From Adenanthera pavonina (lineage: Eukaryota > Streptophyta > Magnoliopsida > Fabales > Fabaceae): 64,000 nucleotides of DNA. A model generated the notes under the pieces. That model had not been told where the DNA came from, searched no databases, and worked only from the letters and a program-made list of their open reading frames with translations. Location of the stretch: positions 38,724,001 through 38,788,000 of the forward strand of contig JAIVEN010000010.1 of assembly GCA_026686845.1 (NCBI GenBank), read 5' to 3'. A program made the translations under genes and the position numbers. Shown one piece after another: positions 36,072-46,593 of this stretch (the stretch's first letter is position 1; each line of letters begins with the position of its first letter).

Positions 36072-36591
36072 TGTGCGGGCCTAAATGAGCATGCCGAGAT
36101 TACAAGTCCGAGGTGGATGGATGCCCCTTTGTCTCACTTTCCGGGCTCATATACACCGAGCTATAATTCGGAGGCCGAGCTTAAGCGCGAAGAGCCGAGT
36201 AATACCTCGGTTATTGAATGATAGGGTCAAATGATCGTCCGACTGAACAACATCTCGGACGTGTAGCCGACTACGGGTTTTTCCACGGAAACTGTATTGC
36301 CCCAAAAACACCAGATGAGGAGTAACAGTTATGGAATCATAGCTGTTATGGAATCATAACCGCAGGACGAAAAATCAGGGATCATGCGAAAAGAGCGTGA
36401 TACTCCATAATGATCATTTGTGAAATATCCCGATAAATTAGGGATTATAGGGATAAGGTGAAAAAAACCTTAACGGTCAAAAACCTGAACGGTCAGAGAA
36501 GGTCAATAAAAAAGGAAAGAGGATAAGCAGAAAGGCAGATTGCACTACACAAAGGCCAGGTGGAATAGTCTCTTGGTTTTTTGACGGAACA
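36072..36591 (+). repeat. 5' LTR of the Tat element
   Basis: 520 bp, TGTGCGGG...GGAACA. It differs from the 3' LTR by one C/T near 36161 and by two transitions near 36574-36577. Confidence 0.97.
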
Positions 36592-36595
36592 TTTT

Positions 36596-36612
36596 TGGCG
36601 CCCACCGTGGGG
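36596..36612 (+). other. primer-binding site of the Tat element
   Basis: TGGCGCCCACCGTGGGG lies 4 nt after the LTR, the expected place and start (TGG) for a tRNA primer site. I do not name the tRNA from memory. Confidence 0.8.
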
Positions 36613-36645
36613 TCGAGGAAAACTATCCCACCATCACCAAGAATC

Positions 36646-39600
36646 ATGGTGCGAACCAGGAGCAGCGCGGGTGCAGGAGAACGACGCTCTGAAGACAGGC
36701 CTTCTTTGGAGGACCATCCTGTCATCCGGGCAATGCGTGAGGAGATGGAGGCTTTAAGAAAGGAGAATGAGGAGATGCGTGAAAGGAACAGACAATTGGA
36801 GCAGGAACGCTATCACGAAAGTACTTCTTTTCCTCGAGGAGGGGAACGGGGGAATGTCAACAGGGAAGTTCAGCGGTCACATCATGAAGGAAGCCGACGG
36901 GAGGAAACACACCATTCAGAGACCAACATTGACAATTTGCGAGGGGACAAGCAGGCTGCCCGGAGACATCCGTTCGTTGATGGTATCATGGAGACGCCAT
37001 TGCCAAAAGGATGGAAGGGTTTAAACTTAGAAAGATATGATGGTACTACTGATCCTGATGAGCATGTCGATGCGTATGTCACGCAGGTGAATTTGTTCAC
37101 AAATGAAGATGCAGTATTATGTAGGGTTTTCCCTACGTCTTTAAAAGGAGCGGCTCTGAGTTGGTATACTCGGCTCCAACCACGATCTATCGATTGCTTT
37201 GAAACTTTAGTTAATAAATTCAAAGCGCAATACGCGACCAGCCGACCCCACCAGCTTACATCGGCTGCGTTGGTAAACTTACGACAGGAGAAGGATGAGT
37301 CCTTAAGGAGTTTCATGGAGCGTTTTTCTTCAGTCTCGGTAAAGATCCGGGATCTAAATCCTGAGGTAGCTATGCACACGATGTTGATGGCTCTCAAGCC
37401 GGGACCGTTTGCTGACCACCTATGTCGAAAACCACCTTCCGACATGGATGAGCTTAGAAATCGTGCGGCCGGATATATACAAATGGAGGAGGTCTCAAAG
37501 TTTAGAAACAAGGTCAGGACTGATCTGGATAGGCGAACGGACTCAAGCAGTCGTGGAAGTCTGAGGCCGACATTAGAGAAGGGGAAGTTTAAAAGAGAGG
37601 GTGTTAGTCGGGGACCGAAGTATGATTTCTACACCCCGCTAAACACCAGCCGTGCTCGAATTTTGGATGAAGCTTGTAGTACCGAATTGATACTGCTCCC
37701 AGCTCCAGGACACACCCCGGAGATGGCAGATCAGTCAAAACATTGCAGGTATCATCGCAATTATAGTCATACCACGGAAGAGTGTTGGACATTACGGAAC
37801 AAGATTGAGGAGCTGATCCAGGCCGGGCATCTCGGTAACTTCGTACAAAGGGGTAACGGAAGTCGACCCTCCTATGGGCGAGGCCGAGGGGGAGGTCAAG
37901 TCCGGGCTCAAGTGGAACCTCGGCAATCGAACAAAGAAGGAGTGCAGCCAGACGACACTCGAAATAGGGAAGGAAACAGAATCAGAGGGGTTATTAATAC
38001 TATAGCAGGAGGGTTTGCCGGAGGAGGAGCAACCAGCTCGGCCAGGAGAAGACACTTGAGGAACATTCGGGCGGTAAATGCGACAATGCACCGAGTTCCT
38101 CGGAGTTCTCCACCCATCACCTTTTCGGAAAAGGATTTCCAGGGAGTTGATCCTAATCAGGATGACCCCATGGTAATTTCAGTGGAGGTGGCCAATTATG
38201 TCGTCAGGAAAACACTGATAGACCAGGGGAGCTCTGCCGATATATTGTATTATTCTACCTTCCAGAAGCTCGGGATACCTGAGGAAACGATCAAGCCTTA
38301 TCACGATCCGTTGGTCGGTTTTGCCGGAGAACAGGTTCACACCCGAGGATACGTGGAGCTGTTGACCACCTTCCGTGGAGATCTCGGATCAAAAACCATT
38401 ATGGTCAGGTACCTTATAATTGATGCAGTAACTTCTTACAATATCTTGATAGGTAGACCTGCGTTAAACGAGCTCGGCGCCGTGGTTTCCACTCTGCATC
38501 TCACAATGAAGTTTCCCTTGGCGACCGGAAACATAATTGCAATAAAAGCTGACCAAAAGGTGGCAAGACAATGCTATTTGGATAGCCTAAAAGTTACCAG
38601 AGGAAGGGTGGTTGGTAGTAGTGGACATACGAAAAAGGATACAACATCAGTGGGCTTGGTGGAGCTTGATCCTCGACTTGATGTACAGGACCAAAGGCCG
38701 AAACCTATTGAAGAATTACAGAAATTTCAGCTCGCCGGTGAAGAACGGTGCACTAGCCTTGGAAGTAAACTTGGAGGTGAGGTCAAGGAGCAGATAACAA
38801 AGATGCTGAAGGACAATGCTGATTTGTTCGCATGGACTTCTTCAGACATGCCGGGAATTGATCCCAATTTTCTATGCCATAAACTGGCGGTGTACCCAGA
38901 AGCTAAGCCGATAGCGCAAAGGAAAAGGCGGGTAGGCGAGGAAAGGCGGAGGGCAATGAAGGAAGAAACTGCAAAGTTGATTGATGCTGGGTTCATCCGA
39001 GAAATTGAATATACAACGTGGTTGGCCAATGTGGTGCTCGTTAAGAAGGCTAATGGAAGGTGGAGAATGTGCACGGATTATACCGACCTAAACAAGTCAT
39101 GCCCGAAAGATACATACCCCCTCCCGAGCATAGATCGGCTTGTAGATGGAGCATCAGGATGTGGCCTACTCAGTTTTCTGGATGCTTACTCCGGGTACAA
39201 TCAGATAAGGATGTACCCCCCTGACGAGGAAAAAACCGCGTTCATGACTGAGGACGCTAATTATTGTTATCAGGTGATGCCGTTTGGACTGAAGAATGCT
39301 GGGGCTACTTACCAACGGTTGATGGATAAAATATTTCAGGAACAGATTGGAAGAAACCTGGAGGTATATGTTGACGACATGGTAGTGAAGTCCGAAGATC
39401 CCTCCAAGCATGCTGCCGACCTTGGAGAGGTGTTCGGAAGAATACGGAAGTACAACATGAGGTTAAATCCTGAGAAATGCGTATTCGGAGTTAACGGGGG
39501 GAAATTCTTAGGATTCATGTTAACACATCGGGGTATTGAGGCCAATCCCGACAAATGCCGAGCTATTATTGACATGAGAAGCCCCCAAAACATAAAAGAA

Positions 39601-41904
39601 GTGCAGAAACTGACGGGGCGACTAGCATCACTATCACGCTTTATACCGAGGCTAGCGGAGAAAGCTAGGCCGTTCTTCAAGTTGCTTAAAAAGGCCGCGC
39701 GGTACGAGTGGAATGAGGAATGCGAGCAGGCGTTTCAGAATTTCAAAGGCTTCTTCTCGGCACCTCCGATACTTAATCGGCCGACTCCCAACAAAGAATT
39801 ACTATTGTATATGTCGGTGACCGAACATGCAATTAGCTCGGTGATGGTACAAGAAATGGGCAGGCAGCAGATACCGGTATACTTCATCAGCCGAATACTG
39901 CACGACGCTGAAACGAGGTATCAGACTATTGAAAAGTTAGCCCTGACTCTGGTCACATCGGCGAGAAGGTTACGACCTTATTTTCAAAGTCATTAGGTTA
40001 TTGTGAAAACCGACCACCCTGTAAAGCAAGTCTTGAGGAAACCCGAATTAGCCGGACGAATGATCTCGTGGTCAGTCGAGTTGTCAGAGTTTGGTATAAG
40101 ATACGAGCCTAGAGGGCCAATTAAGGCGCAATGTTTGTCTGATTTTGTCGCCGAACTTACTCCATCCGTCGATTCCAAAGACGGGGTCCGATGGACACTT
40201 TATGTAGATGGCTCCTCTAACACTAAAGGGAGCGGTGCGGGAATCATTCTGGAAGGTCCTGGTGGACTAATTTTGGAACAGTCTCTTAAAATCGACTTCT
40301 CAGTCACCAACAACCAGGCCGAATACGAAGCTCTTATTGCCGGGTTAAAACTAGCTAAAGAAGTGGGAGCGAAGCAAGTTAGGTGTCGGAGTGACTCACA
40401 GTTGGTTTCTGAACAAGTCTCGGGGGCCTATCAGGCTAAAGATCCACAGCTGGCAAAGTACTTGGACAATGTAAAACGATTGGAAGAATGCTTCGAAGAA
40501 TTTGCGATTGAGCACATTCCAAGAGAGGAGAACTCTCGAGCTGACCTGCTGTCCAGATTGGCTAATGTCAAAAAGCTCGGACAACATGAGACGATCATCA
40601 GGGAAACAATACATCAGCCCAGTATTGATCTTGATGAAGTTATGATCGGAGACAACGTGGATCGGGACTGGATGACCCCTATTTGGAACTATCTAGCGGA
40701 AGGGACCTTACCCAGCAACCAGAATGAAGCAAGGAGGTTGAAGATGAAATCTTCCCATTACATAATAATGGGAGGAGACTTATATAGGCGAGGATTCTCA
40801 ACTCCCCTCTTAAAATGCCTCTCTCCTGAACAGGCTAACTATGTTATGAGTGAAATCCATGAAGGAGTGTGTGGGATGCATACTGGTGGAAGATCTATGG
40901 CAGCAAGAGTAATCCGGGCCGGTTATTATTGGCCCACTATGCGAGCTGATTGTACCGAGTATAGTAAGAAGTGTAATGAGTGCCAAAGGTTTGGTAGTCT
41001 GCGCCATGCACCGCCGGAAGAATTGCACACAATGATGTCTCCGTGGCCATTCATGGTCTGGGGAATGGATATTCTTGGACCTTTCCCGATGGGTAAAGGG
41101 CAGGTCAAGTTCTTACTAGTGGGCATAGACTACTTCACTAAATGGATTGAGGCGGAATCGTTAGCTAAGATCACGGCACAGCAAGTACAGAAATTTGTAT
41201 GGAGGAATATTATCTGTCGGTATGGGATTCCTCACTCGGTGATTACGGATAATGGAAGGCAGTTTGTTGATAGAAACCTGAAGCAATTCTATGAACAGCT
41301 TGGTATTAAGCATCGAGTGTCTTCAGTCGAGCATCCCCAAACCAACGGGCAGGCAGAAGCGGCAAACAAGGTTATCCTCGGAGAACTCAAGAAGAGATTG
41401 GGAAGAGCGAAGGGGGCCTGGGCCGAGGAATTACCGAGCATCCTCTGGGCCTATCGTTGCACTCCTCAGTCAAGCACCAAAGAAACTCCTTTTAGGTTGA
41501 CTTTTGGAGCAGATGCAATGATCCCGGTGGAAGTAGGAGAGCCGTCCTTTAGACGAATACTTCCCGACCAACATATGAATCAGGAAAGCATGGAAGTTGA
41601 ACTAGATCTATCCGAAGAGGTCAGGGAAAACGCACGTATTCAGGAAGAAGCTTGTAAGCAAAGAGCAGCTCGGCGTTATAATTCTTGGCTTAAGCCAAGG
41701 AGTTTTGTTACTGGAGATCTCGTCTGGAGAAAGCAGAGTGAAGCAAGGAAGAACATCGGTGAGGGAAAGCTAGCGGCAAATTGGGAAGGGCCTTACCGAG
41801 TTACTGAAGCGTTGGGCAATGGAGCATATAGGTTAGAAAAGCTGTCAGGAGAAGCAATCCCTAGGACATGGAATGCTTCTCACCTCAAAAATTATTTCAG
41901 TTAG
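36646..41904 (+). CDS. Gag-Pol polyprotein of the Tat element, one internal stop
   Basis: One frame of 1752 codons from ATG at 36646, interrupted only by TAG at 39994-39996 (codon 1117). Order: coiled-coil N-terminus (about 25-60); retrotransposon gag domain (about 135-265); a variant knuckle C-2-H-4-H-4-C (about 366-379); protease DQGSSAD at 526; reverse transcriptase (about 795-990) with YVDD at 908-911; first RNase H (about 1060-1165, containing the stop); second RVT_3-type RNase H from about 1183 (YVDGSS); integrase with H2C2 finger (about 1405-1450) and D-D-E core from about 1472 (WGMDILGPF, then TDNGRQF); and a C-terminal tail ending SHLKNYFS. The product would replicate and insert the element. 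As read it gives a truncated protein without complete RNase H or integrase. Confidence 0.93.
39994..39996 (+). other. in-frame TAG in Tat pol
   Basis: The only stop in the 1752-codon frame. It falls between the LRPYFQSH block and VIVKTDHP, inside the first RNase H, not at a gag/pol boundary, so a programmed signal is unlikely. A single C-to-T change of CAG would produce it. Confidence 0.85.
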
Positions 41905-42060
41905 TTGATGTATACAAGGAAGGTGATGTACTCTTTTTCCTAACTCGGTCTTTTGTCCCAAAATATGCAAAAGAGGGTTTTGGCCGAGAAGGTTTTAACG
42001 AGGCACGCCTATCTGTTTTAATAAAGGGAAATTCTTTTTCATGGTTATGTTTATTAGCCT
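41905..42060 (+). other. spacer after Tat pol
   Basis: Untranslated sequence between the pol stop and the tandem-repeat array. No conserved feature recognised. Confidence 0.5.
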
Positions 42061-42510
42061 CGGTCAAGTGTGAATCGAGGAAATGAAAATTCGGTCAAGT
42101 ATGAACCGAGGTCTACAACCAATACTCGGTCAAGTGTGAATCGAGGAAATGAAAATTCGGTCAAGTATGAACCGAGGTCTACAACCAATACTCGGTCAAG
42201 TATGAATCGAGCATTCTAATAAAATTTGGTCAAGTTTGAACCAAATTTTTGTTAAAGATTCGGTCAAGTGTGAACCGTCGAATTGAAACTTGGTCAAGTC
42301 TGAACCAAAAATTTGTTCAAAAATCGGTCAAGTATGAACCGAGCATTCTAATAAAATTTGGTCAAGTTTGAACCAAATTTTTGTTAAAGACTCGGTCAAG
42401 TGTGAACCGGCGAATTGAAACTTGGTCAAGTATGAACTAAGGTTTCTATCGTAAACTCGGCCGAAAATGAACTGAGGATAAATTAAATCCTAGTCGAGAA
42501 CGAACTGCGG
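42061..42510 (+). repeat. tandem-repeat array in the Tat 3' region
   Basis: Twelve copies of an about 20-bp core, consensus YGGTCAAGTRTGAAYCGAG, spaced 29-37 bp, plus two more degenerate units to about 42510. The first 66 bp (42061-42126) is duplicated exactly at 42127-42192, and a longer block is repeated at about 42205-42300 and 42340-42430. The array lies between the 3' ends of the converging gag-pol and antisense genes. Confidence 0.9.
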
Positions 42511-42663
42511 GATTATATTAAAACTTTTTTGAAAGCGGTTAGGTCGTCAGGAACTGGCAAAAGATTGTTATCATTGCTTAGAAATAAGTTTGAACAATAC
42601 ATCAAAGTAAAGAAAAGAAATAGACAGTCAAGAAGATGGGCCGTCCGAAGCTGTAGGAATATC

Positions 42664-44618
42664 CTACAATTCTTCCTCGTCCACAAGCATACCATCTTTG
42701 ACGTTTTTATTTACATCAAATGCCGAGAGCTCAATTTTGGGCAGGAAAAGATGCACCTGACGAAGTGCTTTATGGAAACCCTCTTTGTGCTCCTTCATTA
42801 TTTGTTGCACGGCTTCCTGAACGTCAGCCTCAAGCTCGGCCTGTTTTTTCTTAGCTTGTTCCAAATCCTTCTGCAAATTAGCAGCAAGGGCCGAGGATTC
42901 GGCTTCAACGCTCTTCGCCCAAGCAACTTCAGTCGTCAGGGCATCCCGCTCTTTTTCGACCACTTGTATTTTCACCTCGGCATCAGCAAGGGATTTTTTC
43001 AGCTCCTCTACTTGCAGAAGGAGAGCTGCTTGAGACTTTGCAGCCTCGGCGAGTTCTGAAGAAGCCTTGTCTTTTGCATTGGTTGTTTCCAGAAGCTCGG
43101 CTTTAGCAGCTTTCAGGCGACGGTCACTCTCCTCAAACTCCTCCCCACAGAGTGAGGCCATAGTCGCAGCACGCAGGCACATAGCTGACACAGAATCCAA
43201 AACAGTCTTGGGACCCAATTGTTGCAAAGCTTCTTTGTCCCCAACTTCCTGGATGCCGCTCCCAAAAAACCTGGCAATGTTCGGATCAATCCTCGAAGGT
43301 GAGCGTCTAATGGGAGACGGAAGGAGAGGTGAGCGAATTGAAGAAACAGGCTCCTCGTCGGTGGACGGAAGCCGAGCGCGTTTGCTTGGGGGGCTGTGTG
43401 GAGAGGAGGTGATTTCCACAACTTCCGGCGTCGTCATTATTTCGGCATGCCCTCTCTTCTCTTTATCAGGGCGAGTCTGTAAGTTCTCGGTAGAAGGTCC
43501 TGCTGATGGGGCCATGTTCTTTATTGATCGCCAGTTAAACTTCCCCATCACCACTGCAGAGTAGAAAGTATGTATTAAAAACTCAGACAAGTATGGCAGC
43601 ATAAGAAAAAAGAAGCTTAGCACTCACGTGAAAGATCTTTATTAGGAGTTGAAGAATAGGGGAGCCTAAGTAAGATTTTACAGTTCAAGGGCCGAGGTAA
43701 TTTATTTAACTTGTCGACATCCACTTTTTCGGATGCCGACATATCCTCATAGCACCAAGACTGGAATTTGATCGGAGTCCGAGTCCAGTATAGAGGAAAC
43801 CTGGGTCGTCCCTCCTCATTGAAAAAAATCTCCGAGTAACCCTCGGCCGGGCGCACCTTAAAGAAACTTCCTTTGAAGTCTTTGTAGGATGAGGTATATG
43901 GACCGATTATTCCCTTTTTATTCATACCACTGAGAGAAATCCAGCCGATCTTATTTCCAAATCGGATCTGGTAGAAGTAGAGAAATTTTGGAGCGGTCGG
44001 TGTTATGTTCAGTTTTCTGCACAGGACTTCGAAAGCCTTTAAAAACGCCCAGCTGTTGGGATGAAGCTGAGTCGGAGCGACGTTCAACGCCCTTAAAACA
44101 GCGCACTCAAACTCCGAGAAAGGAAGGCCAACTCCCAGTGACTCAAATAATGTTTTATACATATAAGTAAAATGTGTTTGCCCTCGTTGTGCTGACATAA
44201 AAACGTGTTCATCTTCTGTACACGGCTCGGCGACCACGGCCTCCTCAGTTTGTCTGCTAGACAGAGAGATGGATTTCCTCATTTCCATGATCGATTCAAC
44301 AATCCGAAATTTAGAGTGATAAGATCCAACTTCTCCCTTAACCCAATAATATCCCGGAAGTTGAATGTCGGGAACTGGATCTTTTCGCACCCTTGAAGTG
44401 ATTTTTCGCGGGTTTGGTACGGATACTTGCGCAGCAGTGGCCGAAGATGAAGCTTCCCTTTCAGTCGGGAGGTCGGCCAGACGAAAATTCAGCTCCCCGC
44501 TTGGAAAGGAGGAATTTGATGGTGAAGGGTCCTCTCCGATGCCTATAACTTCCCTCTCAACCAAGATTCGATGAGGGGACGACCCAGCTGATGACTCAGA
44601 TCCTCGGCTTGAACTCAT
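42664..44618 (-). CDS. two-exon antisense gene of the Tat element
   Basis: Exon 1 44618-43628 (991 nt), intron 43627-43554 (GTGAGT...TGCAG, 74 bp), exon 2 43553-42664, giving 626 residues with no stop. The junction (phase 1) joins two long open frames precisely. The N-terminal half has an acidic, serine-rich start (MSSSRGSESSAGSS), then a block at about 145-200 (SLGVGLPFSEFECAVLRAL, then LHPNSWAFLKAFEVL) like the plant 'putative gypsy type transposon' domain (Transposase_28). The C-terminal half has a basic PPSKRAR patch and a long coiled coil (about 470-595). It is the extra antisense ORF known from Tat elements. Its function is unknown; regulation of the sense transcript or a structural role has not been shown. 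It seems intact, unlike pol. Confidence 0.85.
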
Positions 44619-44802
44619 AATGATTGAGAAAAATATGGAATAGAGCGTAGTAACTGAGAAAAAGGGGGAGTATAGAAGAGGGCGTACCTGGAAAAAGACG
44701 AAAAGGGCGATAAAAGGAGGTTAGAGACGACGGAAAGATTCAGAAAGGGATGAAAAGCAAATGAAGTTTAAAGTGAAAGGATGAACATTCGAGTCCTACA
44801 TG

Positions 44803-44808
44803 TATATA
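44803..44808 (-). promoter_or_regulatory. candidate TATA box of the antisense gene
   Basis: Minus-strand CTATATAC context about 185 bp upstream of the antisense start codon, inside the element. It is the best TATA-like match between the ORF and the right LTR. Confidence 0.4.
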
Positions 44809-45088
44809 GTGAAAACCCCTTCTCGAAAACAAGCAGATTAATCATGACTTTGGGGAGCCAATCGTCACCATTGGGGAACGTGCTACGACTGACGAAAAGA
44901 CGCAGCATTAAATAACGCTGCACGTAACTGTACGTGTAAGCACGTTACCGTTTCAGAAACCGAAACGACAAAGAGCCTCTGGAAAGGTTTTGGAAGCCCT
45001 AGGGGATTGGAACGATTCAAATTCTAAAAAATAAGTCTTTAGTCAGTCACGTGATTCGGAGCCCTCTTGTCCAAATTGGACTCGAGGC

Positions 45089-45097
45089 TCGGGGGGC
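45089..45097 (+). other. polypurine tract of the Tat element
   Basis: A run of six G (cggggggc) ends a few bases before the 3' LTR, the expected second-strand primer position. Confidence 0.7.
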
Positions 45098-45100
45098 TAG

Positions 45101-45620
45101 TGTGCGGGCCTAAATGAGCATGCCGAGATTACAAGTCCGAGGTGGATGGATGCCCCTTTGTCTCACTTTCCGGGCTCATATACACCGAGTTATAATTCGG
45201 AGGCCGAGCTTAAGCGCGAAGAGCCGAGTAATACCTCGGTTATTGAATGATAGGGTCAAATGATCGTCCGACTGAACAACATCTCGGACGTGTAGCCGAC
45301 TACGGGTTTTTCCACGGAAACTGTATTGCCCCAAAAACACCAGATGAGGAGTAACAGTTATGGAATCATAGCTGTTATGGAATCATAACCGCAGGACGAA
45401 AAATCAGGGATCATGCGAAAAGAGCGTGATACTCCATAATGATCATTTGTGAAATATCCCGATAAATTAGGGATTATAGGGATAAGGTGAAAAAAACCTT
45501 AACGGTCAAAAACCTGAACGGTCAGAGAAGGTCAATAAAAAAGGAAAGAGGATAAGCAGAAAGGCAGATTGCACTACACAAAGGCCAGGTGGAATAGTCT
45601 CTCGATTTTTTGACGGAACA
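45101..45620 (+). repeat. 3' LTR of the Tat element
   Basis: 520 bp, 517 identical to the 5' LTR. Confidence 0.97.
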
Positions 45621-45625
45621 CTCTC
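45621..45625. repeat. right 5-bp target-site duplication of Tat element
   Basis: ctctc, identical to 36067-36071. Confidence 0.9.
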
Positions 45626-46590
45626 CTTAGTGGTTTAATTTCTCGATTTCTCCTCTGTCGTTTTATTATGTTTGTGACTGGGAAGACATATAAGAAAAAC
45701 TTGAAAAAGTGTTTTATTTTGTTCTGATATATTCTATGTAATGGTCGTACACTGCTCTGAGCTGAGCAGCCTAGTGGCTCTTTTGTGACTGGATACCTTG
45801 TAGTGGCGAGACCACCACCCTCTTCACATGATGGTACTGGTTGGGCTTTTTTTTCGTCTCTTGTAATTAATGAACAATGAACGCACTTTCTGCAATTCTT
45901 AATCTTTCATATATATTTTCCATCTAAACATGAACAAGTAAAAGAAGATCTCGTCTACATTTAAAGGGCCACTCAAGCTTCAGGATTATTTCTACTTCAA
46001 CGGTTAGTCTATGTATGCTATCATATCCAACGGCAAGAAGCCAAGAAAAAGATTAACAGTGGTTCCCAAAGGCTTCAACATTTATATTTTGGAAGAGTAT
46101 AAAAGAATAGGCAAATTAGAAGATGAAGGCGGCAGAACAGTGAGTTCACATCTCTTTTGTATAAGAATTTGATTTTTTTGATAGCTTAAATCGTCTAATT
46201 AAGTGAGGGAAATCAGTGAGCTCTTATTTGTTTTTTAAGAATAGCATGTATACAATTTAATTAAAAACTCCTATCCATCCTTCCACTCATAATTGAAAAA
46301 TATTCTCTAATCAGGCCTGCATTCTGAATTGGAAGACAAATAATCAAAAACCAACAAAACACTATTACTTATTACACTGTCAACGTTTTCATTTTAGTAT
46401 CCACGTTCTTGAAAAGTAAACCATAACATAATTATTTATTTAATCACAAGAAGATGATCCATCAACATCAGACACTACTTCAAAACATGAACATTAAAGC
46501 AAAACATAAGAACGAATTTAAAACTTTGAAGTACATAGCCGGCACACTTCTACTAAGCGAATAATAGTTCTGCCCGACATTACTTAATTC
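45626..46590. other. intergenic stretch, no gene recognised
   Basis: Right flank of the Tat element up to the 3' end of DUF674 copy D. Composition is mixed and no frame or repeat is convincing. Part of it would be the 3' UTR of copy D. Confidence 0.5.
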
Positions 46591-46593
46591 ACT

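Larger units (their letters stand above)
36072..45620 (+). mobile_element. young Ty3/gypsy element of Tat type (9.5 kb)
   Basis: Complete LTR retrotransposon: 520-bp LTRs (36072-36591, 45101-45620), primer site at 36596, gag-pol 36646-41904, a tandem-repeat 3' region at 42061-42510, a two-exon antisense gene at 44618-42664, and a polypurine tract at about 45089-45097. A perfect ctctc duplication flanks it. The second, RVT_3-type RNase H in pol, the long 3' region and the extra antisense ORF are known marks of the Tat lineage. LTRs differ at three positions (all transitions), so insertion is recent. It lies between DUF674 copies C and D. Confidence 0.97.

Noticed and set aside
36882..37511. 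209-codon minus-strand open frame opposite Tat gag
   Set aside because: It lies wholly within the well-supported sense gag frame, has no family resemblance and no splice or promoter context; it is a shadow of gag.
39994..39996. Programmed stop-codon readthrough in Tat pol
   Set aside because: The stop is inside an enzyme domain rather than between gag and pol, and the next codons (GTT ATT) do not form the known CARYYA readthrough context.
42061..42510. Possible CRISPR-like or satellite array
   Set aside because: The organism is a plant, spacers are not unique, units drift, and the array belongs to the Tat 3' region.
43067..43564. 165-codon plus-strand frame opposite the antisense gene
   Set aside because: It is the complement of the coding second exon, with arginine- and serine-rich translation and no domain.
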